DNA of 8,050 nt, from contig CAJQJT010000285.1 in the NCBI GenBank assembly GCA_905478725.1, positions 1 through 8,050 of the forward strand, given 5' to 3'. Of this stretch, positions 1-7,125 are shown in pieces (position 1 is the stretch's first letter; the number at the start of each line of letters is the position of its first letter). The notes beneath the pieces are model-generated. The model was not told the DNA's origin. It searched no databases and saw only the letters and a program-made list of their open reading frames with translations. The stretch is from an uncultured Pseudomonadales bacterium. Lineage in GTDB: Bacteria > Pseudomonadota > Gammaproteobacteria > Pseudomonadales > Porticoccaceae. Both the position numbers and the translations under genes were made by a program.

Positions 1-86
1 TGGCGATCAGGCAGATAGCTGCAGTCATGGGCCTCGGTCAAACAGAGCTTGATCATGCCTATATCTGGAGAGATATCGCGAGTCAT
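1..86 (-). CDS. bpt: Aspartate/glutamate leucyltransferase (N-degron), N-terminal fragment
   Basis: Only the first 28 codons lie in the window; the gene runs off the left edge. The minus strand reads from an ATG at 84-86 into a peptide with TEAHDCSYLPDR at its end. This matches the start of the bacterial Bpt/Ate family, in which a cysteine followed by a SYLP-type motif is conserved. The ATG is preceded by AGGT about 8 nt upstream. In this family the enzyme transfers Leu (or Arg, in older naming) from charged tRNA to the N-terminus of proteins beginning with Asp or Glu, marking them for ClpS/ClpAP. Its position just downstream of aat on the same strand fits the usual pairing of the two transferases. 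Without the rest of the gene, Bpt versus Ate specificity cannot be told. Confidence 0.8.
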   Translation of the reverse strand, partial: MTRDISPDIGMIKLCLTEAHDCSYLPDR

Positions 87-197
87 TTGGGACTACCTCG
101 TTAGTGGGTGTCTTGTTAGTACGTGTAAAGTTCGACAATAGACACAAGAGTAGTGCAGCGGTCTAGGATACTCAATGAGATTTTTCCACCGATTTGA

Positions 198-917
198 TCA
201 CCAATTGAACTCTAATATTGTTGGCTGCTGCCCAAGGCTGGATCGCGGCCAATCTAAAGCCTTGTCCCGCCACTGGGATAACTCTGAGAGAAAGGCACTG
301 CGATCAATGCTCAGGGCGCCGAGACTAACCAGGTGAGGATTGACCAGCTGACAGTCAATAAGCTGTAAGCCAGATTTCAGGCCCCAGCGGCAGAGGTGAG
401 CCATGGCTATTTTGGACGCATTAGCACGGCGGCTAAACATTGATTCACCGCAGAAAATACTGCCCACCGCAACACCGTAGAGACCGCCAACCAATTCATT
501 ATCCAGCCAAATCTCCAGAGAGTGAGCTTGGCCCTGCCGATGCAACTGGCCATAGGCAGCCATCATTTCCTCGGTGATCCAGGTGCCGCCATCGTCGTCA
601 CGGGGTTCACTGCAGGCTTGGATAACATCGTTGAAGGCATGATTAACGGTGATCTGATAATCATTGCGTCGCAGAGTTTTACGCAGGCTTTTGGAACAAT
701 GCATATCAGAGGGTGGCAGCACACAGCGAGTTGCCGGGCTCCACCAAAGGATAGGGTCTTCGTCCTGATACCAGGGAAAGATAGCGGATCTGTAAGCGTT
801 CAGCAGGGTTTGCGGCTGCAAATTACCCCCGACGGCGAGTAGGCCGTCGGGTTCAGTCAAAGCGCCACTCGGGTCGGGAAAGCGCGGATCATCCTGATCT
901 AGCAGAGGTATCTGCAC
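198..917 (-). CDS. aat: Leucyl/phenylalanyl-tRNA--protein transferase
   Basis: This 239-aa protein is the usual length for Aat (about 234 in E. coli). The family transfers Leu or Phe from tRNA to proteins with N-terminal Lys or Arg, creating N-degrons read by ClpS; it is cytoplasmic. Visible landmarks in order are GGNL (30-33), FPWY (47-50), WWSP (58-61), GGTWI (110-114), LVGGLYGVAVG (142-152), FCGESMFS (155-162), NASK (166-169), DCQ (188-190) and HLVSLGA (195-201). E158, D188 and Q190 line up with the E. coli catalytic E156, D186 and Q188 as I remember them. The start codon is GTG, preceded by GGAG at 7 nt spacing. The gene lies 81 bp after trxB and 111 bp before bpt on the same strand, so one transcript is plausible. 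A 13-bp tandem repeat fills the gap to trxB, and no terminator is evident there. Confidence 0.97.
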   Translation of the reverse strand: MQIPLLDQDDPRFPDPSGALTEPDGLLAVGGNLQPQTLLNAYRSAIFPWYQDEDPILWWSPATRCVLPPSDMHCSKSLRKTLRRNDYQITVNHAFNDVIQACSEPRDDDGGTWITEEMMAAYGQLHRQGQAHSLEIWLDNELVGGLYGVAVGSIFCGESMFSRRANASKIAMAHLCRWGLKSGLQLIDCQLVNPHLVSLGALSIDRSAFLSELSQWRDKALDWPRSSLGQQPTILEFNW

Positions 918-934
918 AGTCAGACTCCAGAATT

Positions 935-994
935 GCTATGTAGAGCGGCTATTTAGAGCGGCTATTTAGAGCAGCTATTTAGAGCAGCTATTTA
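935..994. repeat. 13-bp tandem repeat, four units plus a partial
   Basis: Units of the form GCTATTTAGAGCR start at 935, 948, 961 and 974, with a partial fifth at 987-994. The first unit has one substitution (GCTATGT). The last base changes from G to A between units 2 and 3. The array fills most of the 81-bp gap between the trxB stop and the aat start. Its left end is about 18 bp from the aat GTG. On the minus strand each unit carries TAAATAG, giving stops in several frames, so the array cannot be coding. It may act as a spacer that tunes trxB-aat coupling, but that is inference. Confidence 0.9.
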
Positions 995-998
995 TTAG

Positions 999-1952
<954 letters not shown>

Positions 1953-2030
1953 CTACGGTTAAAGATTTAAAAAGTTTAGACGAATTGGTTACACCAGCCT
2001 TCAAAGAGGCGGCGTTTAAAACAGAGCGCC

Positions 2031-2058
2031 ATCATAATCAATCCCATGGCCTGGACAA
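2031..2058 (-). promoter_or_regulatory. Candidate sigma70 promoter of trxB
   Basis: Read on the minus strand, TTGTCC (2058-2053) and TATGAT (2036-2031) are separated by 16 bp. These match consensus at 4 of 6 and 5 of 6 positions. Transcription would start near 2024 and leave a leader of about 80 nt before trxB. The divergent 307-bp region (1944-2250) otherwise holds the 11-bp array just upstream of this -35 box and the ftsK leader hairpin. I saw no other gene in it. Confidence 0.45.
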
Positions 2059-2079
2059 ATAAGTTTCTGCACTAGTTTT

Positions 2080-2134
2080 ATTAGAACTTTATTAGAGCTT
2101 CACTAGAAAGTTACTAGAAGGTTACTAGAGTTCT
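2080..2134. repeat. 11-bp tandem array with phased TAGA cores
   Basis: Five contiguous degenerate 11-bp units of pattern AYTAGARNNTT start at 2080, 2091, 2102, 2113 and 2124. The TAG cores at 2082, 2093, 2104, 2115 and 2126 are exactly 11 bp apart. Flanking TAG cores at 2073 and 2134 break the period. The array lies between trxB and ftsK, begins about 20 bp upstream of the candidate trxB -35 box, and sits roughly 80-140 bp upstream of the candidate ftsK -10. An 11-bp period places every core on nearly the same helix face, as expected for a cooperative protein-binding array or a curved segment. It could also be a simple slippage minisatellite. Confidence 0.8.
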
Positions 2135-2189
2135 AGGATTTACCCTATTGAATTCATTGCCAAACTGGGCGATTAAGCGCTGCTGAAAC

Positions 2190-2218
2190 ATAGCATTTAA
2201 TTCTCAACGGGCTACAAT
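2190..2218 (+). promoter_or_regulatory. Weak candidate promoter of ftsK
   Basis: TACAAT at 2213-2218 is a good -10 box. ATAGCA at 2190-2195 is a poor -35 at 17-bp spacing. The same arrangement (CTAGCA-17-TATAAT) occurs before the lipoprotein pair at 5996-6024. Transcription would start near 2225, leaving a leader of about 25 nt. In that case the left arm of the inverted repeat at 2205-2253 would not be in the RNA. Confidence 0.3.
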
Positions 2219-2253
2219 TGGCCCTGCATTAACACACAGGGAACTACCCGTTG
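2205..2253 (+). promoter_or_regulatory. Two-tier inverted repeat over the ftsK ribosome site and start codon
   Basis: The outer arms CAACGGG (2205-2211) and CCCGTTG (2247-2253) are perfect complements, and the right arm contains the TTG start. The inner arms CCCTG (2222-2226) and CAGGG (2237-2241) are also perfect complements, and the right arm contains most of the AGGGA ribosome site (2238-2242). A transcript starting upstream of 2205 could therefore hide both the ribosome site and the start codon. A transcript from TACAAT at 2213-2218 would keep only the inner stem. The pairing is seen in the sequence; translational control is inference. Confidence 0.5.
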
Positions 2254-4620
2254 AGCACAGACAAGCGAAAGCCGCGTAATCCAGCACCAGCCGAAGCCAG
2301 CTATAACGAAACCCGTGGCAAGCGTTTACTCGCCGAGGGCGCGCTAATAGGCTGGATTGCTCTCTGTTCAATACTGCTTTTGGCGCTGCTCAGTTACTCC
2401 TCTGACGATCCAGGTTGGTCACATACCGGCGTTCGCGGCGAGCTCAACAATGCTGTAGGCCTTGCAGGCGCCTGGATCGCCGACATCTTCTTTGCCCTGT
2501 TTGGGGTTATGGCCTATCTGTTCCCAGCTCTGCTTGCAGTTCGTGCCATACAAATTCTACGCACCTATATTCTCCGTGAAGCCGACGCCTTCGACTCGGT
2601 CACCTTCACCCTGCGCGTGATCGGTTTTATTCTAGTGATGATCAGCGCCACCTCACTGGCCAATATTCAGTACGCCGAAATTCACAACAGCTATCCCTTT
2701 GGTGTTGGCGGCATACTCGGCAACAAGATTGGCGAAGCCACCATGGCTGTCTTCAGCTATGTAGGCAGCACCTTGATACTGCTGTCGCTGTTTCTCTTCG
2801 GACTCACCGTGTTTGTGGATATCTCATGGATCTCCCTGATTGATCGCTTAGGTCTCGCAGCAATCGACCTCTACGATCGAGCACGCAGCAAACTCGCGGC
2901 AATGAAAATTGCCCGTGCCGAAAAAGCCAAGTCCCGTGAAGCGGTTCTCGAGCGTCAGGCCAAAGTCGAAGTCGAAACCAAAATGCAAAAGCTGCGCACG
3001 CCGCCAACCATCCAGCCCCCCAAAGCCAAGCCAGTGGTGAGCAAGCGCATCGAACGTGAAAAGCAGCAGACACTCTTTGGCGACACCGAAGTCATTGGCT
3101 CACTGCCGCCAATCAACCTGCTGGACCCCGCTGACAACAACACCAACAGCGGTTACTCAGCCGAATCCCTAGAGCACCTTTCACGCCTGCTCGAGCACAA
3201 ACTGCTCGACTTTGGTATCAAAGCCGATGTGGTAGAAGTGCTGCCAGGCCCGGTGGTAACAAGATTTGAAATTCAGCCCGCCGCCGGTATCAAAGTTAGC
3301 CGCATCAGTGGACTCGCCAAAGATTTGGCCCGCTCCATGGCCGTGATCAGCGTGCGTGTGGTTGAAGTGATTCCCGGCAAGTCCGTAGTCGGTATTGAAA
3401 TTCCCAACGAAAAGCGCGAGATGGTACGCCTCAGTGAAGTGCTCTCATCCGAAGCCTATGACCGCTCCAGCTCGCCAGTCACTCTGGCACTGGGCCACGA
3501 TATTGCAGGAATCCCAATCGTTGCCGACCTAGGTCGTATGCCGCACTTGCTGGTGGCAGGAACAACCGGCTCAGGTAAATCCGTTGGCATCAACACCATG
3601 CTTTTGAGCCTGCTCTTTAAAGCCTCTCCAGAAGAAGTACGGTTAATCCTTATTGATCCAAAAATGCTTGAGCTATCGGTTTACGACGGCATTCCCCACC
3701 TATTAACTCCAGTTATCACCGACATGAAAGACGCCGCCAGTGGCCTGCGTTGGTGTGTTGGCGAAATGGAGCGTCGCTACAAGCTCATGGCCGCCTTGGG
3801 TGTCAGAAACCTCGCCGGTTACAACCGCAAAATTGAAGACGCCATTAAAGCCGGCGAGCCAATCACCGATCCGCTGTGGACCTTTAATCCAGATGAAATG
3901 GGTTGGGATGCCACTCAAGAAGCCCCAGAAGCGCCGGCCCTGGAAACACTGCCCTACATAGTGGTAGTGATCGACGAATTCGCCGACATGATGATGATCG
4001 TCGGCAAAAAAGTTGAGCAGTTGATTGCCCGTATCGCCCAGAAAGCCCGAGCCGCAGGTATCCACCTGATCCTCGCCACTCAGCGCCCCTCAGTGGACGT
4101 TATTACCGGCCTGATCAAAGCCAATGTACCCACGCGTATTGCCTTTCAAGTCTCGTCAAAAATCGATTCAAGAACCATCCTCGACCAAGGCGGCGCAGAA
4201 CAGTTGCTAGGTAACGGCGACATGCTCTATCTACCACCGGGTACTAGCGTTCCAGAGCGTATTCACGGTTGTTTTGTCGACGACCACGAAGTGCATAAAG
4301 TTGTCGCCGACTGGAAACGTCGTGGCGAACCCAACTATCTCACGGACATCACCGACGAAGCCGCTGTCTCGTCCATTCCGGTGCCGGGCTATAGCACTGG
4401 GGAAGAGGGCGAAGAGGACCCTGAGTCAGATCCACTCTATGACGAAGCCGTTGCCTTTGTACTCGAGAGTCGCAAAGCATCGATCTCATCGGTACAGCGC
4501 AAACTCAGAGTGGGCTACAACCGCGCTGCGCGCTTGATTGAGCAGATGGAAGTGGCTGGAGTGGTGAGCCCCATGAGTAGTAATGGTAGTCGTGACATAC
4601 TTTCTCAGAGTGGGCGTTGA
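2251..4620 (+). CDS. ftsK: DNA translocase FtsK
   Basis: FtsK links division to chromosome segregation. It anchors at the septum and pumps DNA toward dif so that XerCD can resolve dimers. The 789-aa length resembles Pseudomonas-type FtsK rather than the long-linker E. coli form (about 1330). Four membrane segments are visible at about 30-50, 73-100, 119-138 and 164-190. A charged, proline-containing linker follows (about 205-285). The RecA-like motor has Walker A GTTGSGKS (437-444) and Walker [10 protein letters not shown] (571-579), with [11 protein letters not shown] after it. The C-terminal winged-helix gamma domain (about 728-785) contains [19 protein letters not shown], the part that reads KOPS. 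The start is TTG, chosen because AGGGA lies 8 nt upstream and the peptide begins as expected. The gene is divergent from trxB. The usual downstream neighbour lolA is not in this window. Confidence 0.97.
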   Translation: MSTDKRKPRNPAPAEASYNETRGKRLLAEGALIGWIALCSILLLALLSYSSDDPGWSHTGVRGELNNAVGLAGAWIADIFFALFGVMAYLFPALLAVRAIQILRTYILREADAFDSVTFTLRVIGFILVMISATSLANIQYAEIHNSYPFGVGGILGNKIGEATMAVFSYVGSTLILLSLFLFGLTVFVDISWISLIDRLGLAAIDLYDRARSKLAAMKIARAEKAKSREAVLERQAKVEVETKMQKLRTPPTIQPPKAKPVVSKRIEREKQQTLFGDTEVIGSLPPINLLDPADNNTNSGYSAESLEHLSRLLEHKLLDFGIKADVVEVLPGPVVTRFEIQPAAGIKVSRISGLAKDLARSMAVISVRVVEVIPGKSVVGIEIPNEKREMVRLSEVLSSEAYDRSSSPVTLALGHDIAGIPIVADLGRMPHLLVAGTTGSGKSVGINTMLLSLLFKASPEEVRLILIDPKMLELSVYDGIPHLLTPVITDMKDAASGLRWCVGEMERRYKLMAALGVRNLAGYNRKIEDAIKAGEPITDPLWTFNPDEMGWDATQEAPEAPALETLPYIVVVIDEFADMMMIVGKKVEQLIARIAQKARAAGIHLILATQRPSVDVITGLIKANVPTRIAFQVSSKIDSRTILDQGGAEQLLGNGDMLYLPPGTSVPERIHGCFVDDHEVHKVVADWKRRGEPNYLTDITDEAAVSSIPVPGYSTGEEGEEDPESDPLYDEAVAFVLESRKASISSVQRKLRVGYNRAARLIEQMEVAGVVSPMSSNGSRDILSQSGR

Positions 4621-4631
4621 TATTTATTAAA

Positions 4632-4659
4632 TTGTATTCAAGAAAATCTTAACTATACT
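4632..4659 (+). promoter_or_regulatory. Weak candidate promoter for the first lipoprotein pair
   Basis: TATACT at 4654-4659 is a fair -10 box. TTGTAT at 4632-4637 is a weak -35 at 16-bp spacing. It lies just after the ftsK stop and would give a leader of about 70 nt containing the hairpin at 4675-4704 before the gene at 4735. The region is AT-rich, so chance matches are likely. Confidence 0.25.
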
Positions 4660-4674
4660 TTTTGGAACATTTCG

Positions 4675-4704
4675 TAAAATCTAGGGCTGGGGGGCCAGAT
4701 TTTA
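4675..4704 (+). terminator. G-rich hairpin, possible ftsK terminator
   Basis: TAAAATCT (4675-4682) pairs with AGATTTTA (4697-4704) around a G-rich loop. Alternatively CTGG (4687-4690) pairs with CCAG (4695-4698) and is followed by the T-rich stretch ATTTTATTT. The second form resembles a short Rho-independent terminator placed 55-85 bp after ftsK. The hairpin is bracketed by an 11-bp direct repeat, TTTGGAACATT, at 4661-4671 and 4705-4715. That is not a usual terminator feature. Confidence 0.35.
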
Positions 4705-4734
4705 TTTGGAACATTAATATAAAAAGGATTTTAT

Positions 4735-5037
4735 ATGTGTACCTCCAGTCGTTTGCTGGCAGCCCTCATTCTCACTGCTTTTGTGCCTTCTTCTTCCTGC
4801 GGTGGTGGAAGAGGCTCCGATCCAAATTTAATTCCTCGAGAAAATGCGAACAATAACGTTCATTCCGAGCGCTTAGTTGCTACCCAGGTTCTGATTTTAC
4901 TGGCTCGTGCTGTCGACGCATCTATTAAAATATTTAATATGACAGATCTCGGAGCCTCCTATTTATTGGTGCGCGCAAAGAGTATATCTGCACTAAATTC
5001 GAGTCTGCCCTTAATTGTTCTAACGTCAAAAGGATAG
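4735..5037 (+). CDS. Small putative lipoprotein, unrecognised
   Basis: This 100-aa protein is not recognised. The N-terminus has one Arg, then a hydrophobic stretch (7-17), then SSSCGGG with C22 as the possible lipidation site. The serine-rich lipobox is weak, since position -3 is Ser rather than Leu. A Gly/Asn-rich spacer (23-42) follows, as in many surface lipoproteins, and then a mostly nonpolar region containing LVATQVLILLARAV. Reality is supported by AAGGA 6 nt before the ATG and by the tight junction downstream: the next gene's ribosome site overlaps this gene's last codons, and its start is 7 bp beyond the stop. If lipidated, Gly at +2 would favour outer-membrane sorting under the E. 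coli rule. The nonpolar C-terminal half is odd for a soluble lipoprotein, so a degenerate gene is also possible. Confidence 0.5.
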   Translation: MCTSSRLLAALILTAFVPSSSCGGGRGSDPNLIPRENANNNVHSERLVATQVLILLARAVDASIKIFNMTDLGASYLLVRAKSISALNSSLPLIVLTSKG

Positions 5038-5044
5038 TTCAACT

Positions 5045-5497
5045 GTGGCGAAAAAAACCTTAATACTACTCTTACTGTTTGTCACTACTATTTGCATAGG
5101 CTGTTCGACGAGCCTGGTGAAATACTCCGAATCTAGGGCTGTTCCATTAGAAAGAATATATAAACCATATGAGAAATATTCAGAAGCCACACCTTCGAAG
5201 TCAAAACTAATCGTGGTTCGAGACGGTGGAATACTTGGAGCCGGTGGCTCTGCGGCACTGTTTTTGAATGGTGAGATTGTTGCTAGATTCCGTACCTCTG
5301 AGTCTCTGGTCTTGCATGTAAATGAGGGTGATACCGTTATTGGTGCGGGCCCGGGAGTCAAGATGAACTGGGAGTCGGATAGTGTTGGGTTAGTTGAACA
5401 GACACTAATGGTTATGAAAAATCAGACCTATTATTATCGGTTAGGGATTCACCCATACAATGGGCTTGTTCTTAATAGATCTACACAGCTTGAATGA
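5045..5497 (+). CDS. Putative lipoprotein with a DUF2846-like domain
   Basis: This is a 150-aa predicted lipoprotein. Two lysines lead into a hydrophobic core (6-16) and a lipobox ending CIGC, with C20 as the acceptor. Ser at +2 suggests the outer membrane. After a spacer, residues about 54-100 read KLIVVRDGG, then LNGEIV (74-79), then NEGDTVIG (93-100). This order of a short beta-hairpin, a 'small group displayed through a named Gly' turn and a 'pG/eG-D' turn resembles the DUF2846 type of small beta-rich lipoprotein. That is recognition by pattern only, and no function is known to me. The start is GTG. AAGGA lies 10 nt upstream and overlaps the end of the preceding gene, which suggests co-transcription and perhaps translational coupling. 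No clear terminator follows in the 114-bp gap. Confidence 0.75.
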   Translation: MAKKTLILLLLFVTTICIGCSTSLVKYSESRAVPLERIYKPYEKYSEATPSKSKLIVVRDGGILGAGGSAALFLNGEIVARFRTSESLVLHVNEGDTVIGAGPGVKMNWESDSVGLVEQTLMVMKNQTYYYRLGIHPYNGLVLNRSTQLE

Positions 5498-5611
5498 TTG
5501 GCGGCAGAATCTATTTAGAGCCTGTTTAGCTTTACCTGACGACCCGCTGTAATAATGAAGATAATTTGGGCTAGCTCTATCGGTAAAATGGTAAAAAGAG
5601 GGTAGATAAAC

Positions 5612-5965
5612 ATGGCAGTCATCATCAGGGAAGATGAGTTCTATCGTTACTTTGATTTGGTTATGGAGCTTTGGCCACATCAGTTAACGCTTGACGTTGG
5701 GAGTCAGGATGCATTTAACATGTTGAGTGAATCTTGTCTAAAAAGTACATTTATGCGTATTCACGCAGACCTATATGCGAATGTCGAGGATTGGGATTTA
5801 CAGGTAGGAGCCGCCATTACTAAGGCGATTTATAAATTTTTATGCTTGAAATCAGATGCTAATTTTGGAACCAAGTTGTCACGTGACTGTGTTGATAAAA
5901 AGGCTGTTATGAATATTATGGATCAGTACTCGGCTTGGTCTGTTATTCGCGAGAAAGCTTACTAG
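5612..5965 (+). CDS. Hypothetical protein without export signal
   Basis: I do not recognise this 117-aa protein. It has no signal peptide or membrane segment and is probably cytoplasmic and largely helical. It opens with an acidic/aromatic segment (EDEFYRYFDLVMELWP). It contains three cysteines and three tryptophans, and its C-terminal part alternates Lys/Arg with hydrophobics (AVMNIMDQYSAWSVIREKAY). AGAGGGT 8 nt before the ATG is one of the better ribosome sites in the region and favours a real gene. It lies 114 bp after the lipoprotein gene at 5045 and 133 bp before the next one. It is therefore less tightly linked than the pairs around it and may be transcribed separately. It is the only protein in the 4735-7683 block with no envelope signature. 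Confidence 0.6.
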   Translation: MAVIIREDEFYRYFDLVMELWPHQLTLDVGSQDAFNMLSESCLKSTFMRIHADLYANVEDWDLQVGAAITKAIYKFLCLKSDANFGTKLSRDCVDKKAVMNIMDQYSAWSVIREKAY

Positions 5966-5995
5966 AGTAGTTATTATGCTGTTGATTTTTTCTTT

Positions 5996-6024
5996 CTAGC
6001 ACGCTCATGGAACTGGTCTATAAT
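5996..6024 (+). promoter_or_regulatory. Candidate promoter of the BamE-like lipoprotein pair
   Basis: TATAAT at 6019-6024 is a perfect -10 box. The -35 region, CTAGCA at 5996-6001 with 17-bp spacing, is weak. A start near 6031 gives a leader of about 68 nt before the ATG at 6099. Its position after the 5612 gene suggests the 6099-6507 pair has its own transcript. Confidence 0.45.
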
Positions 6025-6098
6025 TTTGAGGAATCGGTATTTAGATGTCTATTAAGATCGATTTAAAGGGAAATCACACTAAAGAGGATTTTACAAAT

Positions 6099-6497
6099 AT
6101 GAATAAAAACTATGCAGTTATTTTTACATTATTAGTGTTCCTGTCAGGCTGTGTTGCAACTCCCGAGCCTCTGAGTGAAAAAAATTCTGACCTAACCCAA
6201 GGCAACGTTCAGATGAACCTAATTGTTGGGCAGACCTCGAAAGCTGATGTCCTTGAAAATTTCGGATCACCAAACGTTACTACAAGAGACGGTGCAGGCC
6301 GCGAAGTTTGGAGCTACCAACGCGCAGCGCAAATCACTCAGTCCTCAAAGCAGTCAGGTTATTGGACGGTTGTGCTCGCTGGGAAGTCATCTTCAGCATC
6401 CGGCTTTGAGACGAGTTCAAGGATGATTACATTGATCATTAAATTTAATGCACAAGACGTAGTTGCTGACTTCAGAAGCCGAACATCTAACTTTTAA
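6099..6497 (+). CDS. SmpA/OmlA (BamE-like) domain lipoprotein
   Basis: This is a 132-aa predicted lipoprotein. The start at 6099 is preferred over the in-frame ATG at 6045 because it puts MNKNY directly before the hydrophobic core and the lipobox LSGC (C18), with GAGGA 10 nt upstream. The longer form would place 18 polar residues before the signal peptide. The mature part has the SmpA/OmlA pattern: VGQTSKADVLENFGSPN (43-59), then an Asp/Gly turn and WSY (71-73), ending in a beta strand with IIKF. This fold is best known from BamE, which stabilises the BAM outer-membrane assembly complex. Many paralogues exist outside BAM, however, and this one carries a Ser/Gln-rich insert (about 77-105). It is therefore not called bamE. 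It sits 9 bp upstream of another lipoprotein gene, clearly in one operon. Confidence 0.82.
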   Translation: MNKNYAVIFTLLVFLSGCVATPEPLSEKNSDLTQGNVQMNLIVGQTSKADVLENFGSPNVTTRDGAGREVWSYQRAAQITQSSKQSGYWTVVLAGKSSSASGFETSSRMITLIIKFNAQDVVADFRSRTSNF

Positions 6498-6506
6498 GGA
6501 ATTATT

Positions 6507-6980
6507 ATGAAACCGATATACGCATGGATACTATTATCTTCACTTGTACTCTCAGGTTGTGTGACTACACCAAAAACGACGCTGACTCCGTTAGAAATAC
6601 AAGCCCTACAAACTCGTAGTTATGAATACAATAAAGATATTGCTTTTCCTAGTGTTATGTCCGTCTTTCAAGACTTGGGCTACACCGTCAATAGTGCAGA
6701 TAAAGATACGGGACTAATAACCGCGGAAAGCGCAACAGAAAGCGATGCGGCATCAAAGTTTTGGTTGGGTATCACTGACGTATCTCAGACTAAAGCTACT
6801 GCATTTATCGAGCAAGTTGGTCCCAATTCGACTGTACGGTTAAACTTTGTTGGTACCAGTAAAAAGTCAACGATGTATGGCCGCTCGGATCGGCAGGACA
6901 CACCAATACTTGATGCCACTGTTTATCAGAATGCTTTTGAGAGAATAGAAAATGCAATCTTCATGCGTTCTAGTAACTAA
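6507..6980 (+). CDS. Putative outer-membrane lipoprotein, partner of the BamE-like protein
   Basis: This is a 157-aa predicted lipoprotein with a short signal peptide and a strong lipobox, LSGC (C18). Val at +2 fits outer-membrane sorting. The mature protein begins with a Thr/Pro-rich spacer, then LTPLEIQALQTRSYE (26-40), FPSVMSVFQDLGYTV (47-61) and DTGLITAES (67-75). I recall this combination from unnamed proteobacterial lipoproteins, but I cannot give a family name or function. The C-terminal end has a helix of the type YQNAFERIENAIF. The ribosome site AAGGA overlaps the stop of the preceding gene, and the ATG is 9 bp beyond that stop, so the two are very likely co-translated. A weak hairpin with a short T run at 7035-7063 may end the transcript. 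Confidence 0.8.
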   Translation: MKPIYAWILLSSLVLSGCVTTPKTTLTPLEIQALQTRSYEYNKDIAFPSVMSVFQDLGYTVNSADKDTGLITAESATESDAASKFWLGITDVSQTKATAFIEQVGPNSTVRLNFVGTSKKSTMYGRSDRQDTPILDATVYQNAFERIENAIFMRSSN

Positions 6981-7034
6981 ATAATTTGATTTTCTCAAAG
7001 CTGTTTAGGTTTGAACGTTGATAGCCAGTGCTTT

Positions 7035-7063
7035 TAGAGCCAGTATCTATAGTGCTCTATTTT
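7035..7063 (+). terminator. Weak hairpin with T run, possible terminator
   Basis: TAGAGC (7035-7040) pairs with GCTCTA (7054-7059) across a 13-nt loop, followed by TTTT (7060-7063). The 6-bp stem and short T run make it a weak candidate for the end of the 6099-6980 transcript. The 145-bp gap to the next gene makes a transcript end here plausible. The left arm contains the recurring TTTAGAGC motif. Confidence 0.3.
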
Positions 7064-7125
7064 ACTGATATTATTTTCAATATACGATTTAAAGAAACAT
7101 CATCCATTACCATAAGGAAATTGTA

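Noticed and set aside
87..197. Terminator or small gene between aat and bpt
   Set aside because: I found no stem followed by a T run on the minus strand and no supported reading frame. It looks like a plain 111-bp intergenic spacer with the bpt ribosome site at its left end.
522..842. Plus-strand open frame opposite aat
   Set aside because: It is the antisense shadow of a gene with all catalytic motifs, and has no domain-like content of its own. The same reasoning removes the open frames opposite trxB and ftsK.
4662..4856. Open frame starting at TTG just before the 4735 gene
   Set aside because: It lies in the hairpin/direct-repeat region, has no ribosome site, and overlaps the better-supported 4735 frame. 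Its translation shows no domain-like pattern.
6045..6098. Upstream in-frame ATG extending the BamE-like lipoprotein by 18 residues
   Set aside because: It would put a polar, charged stretch before the signal peptide. GAGGA is 12 nt away there, while the ATG at 6099 has its own ribosome site and gives a normal lipoprotein signal.
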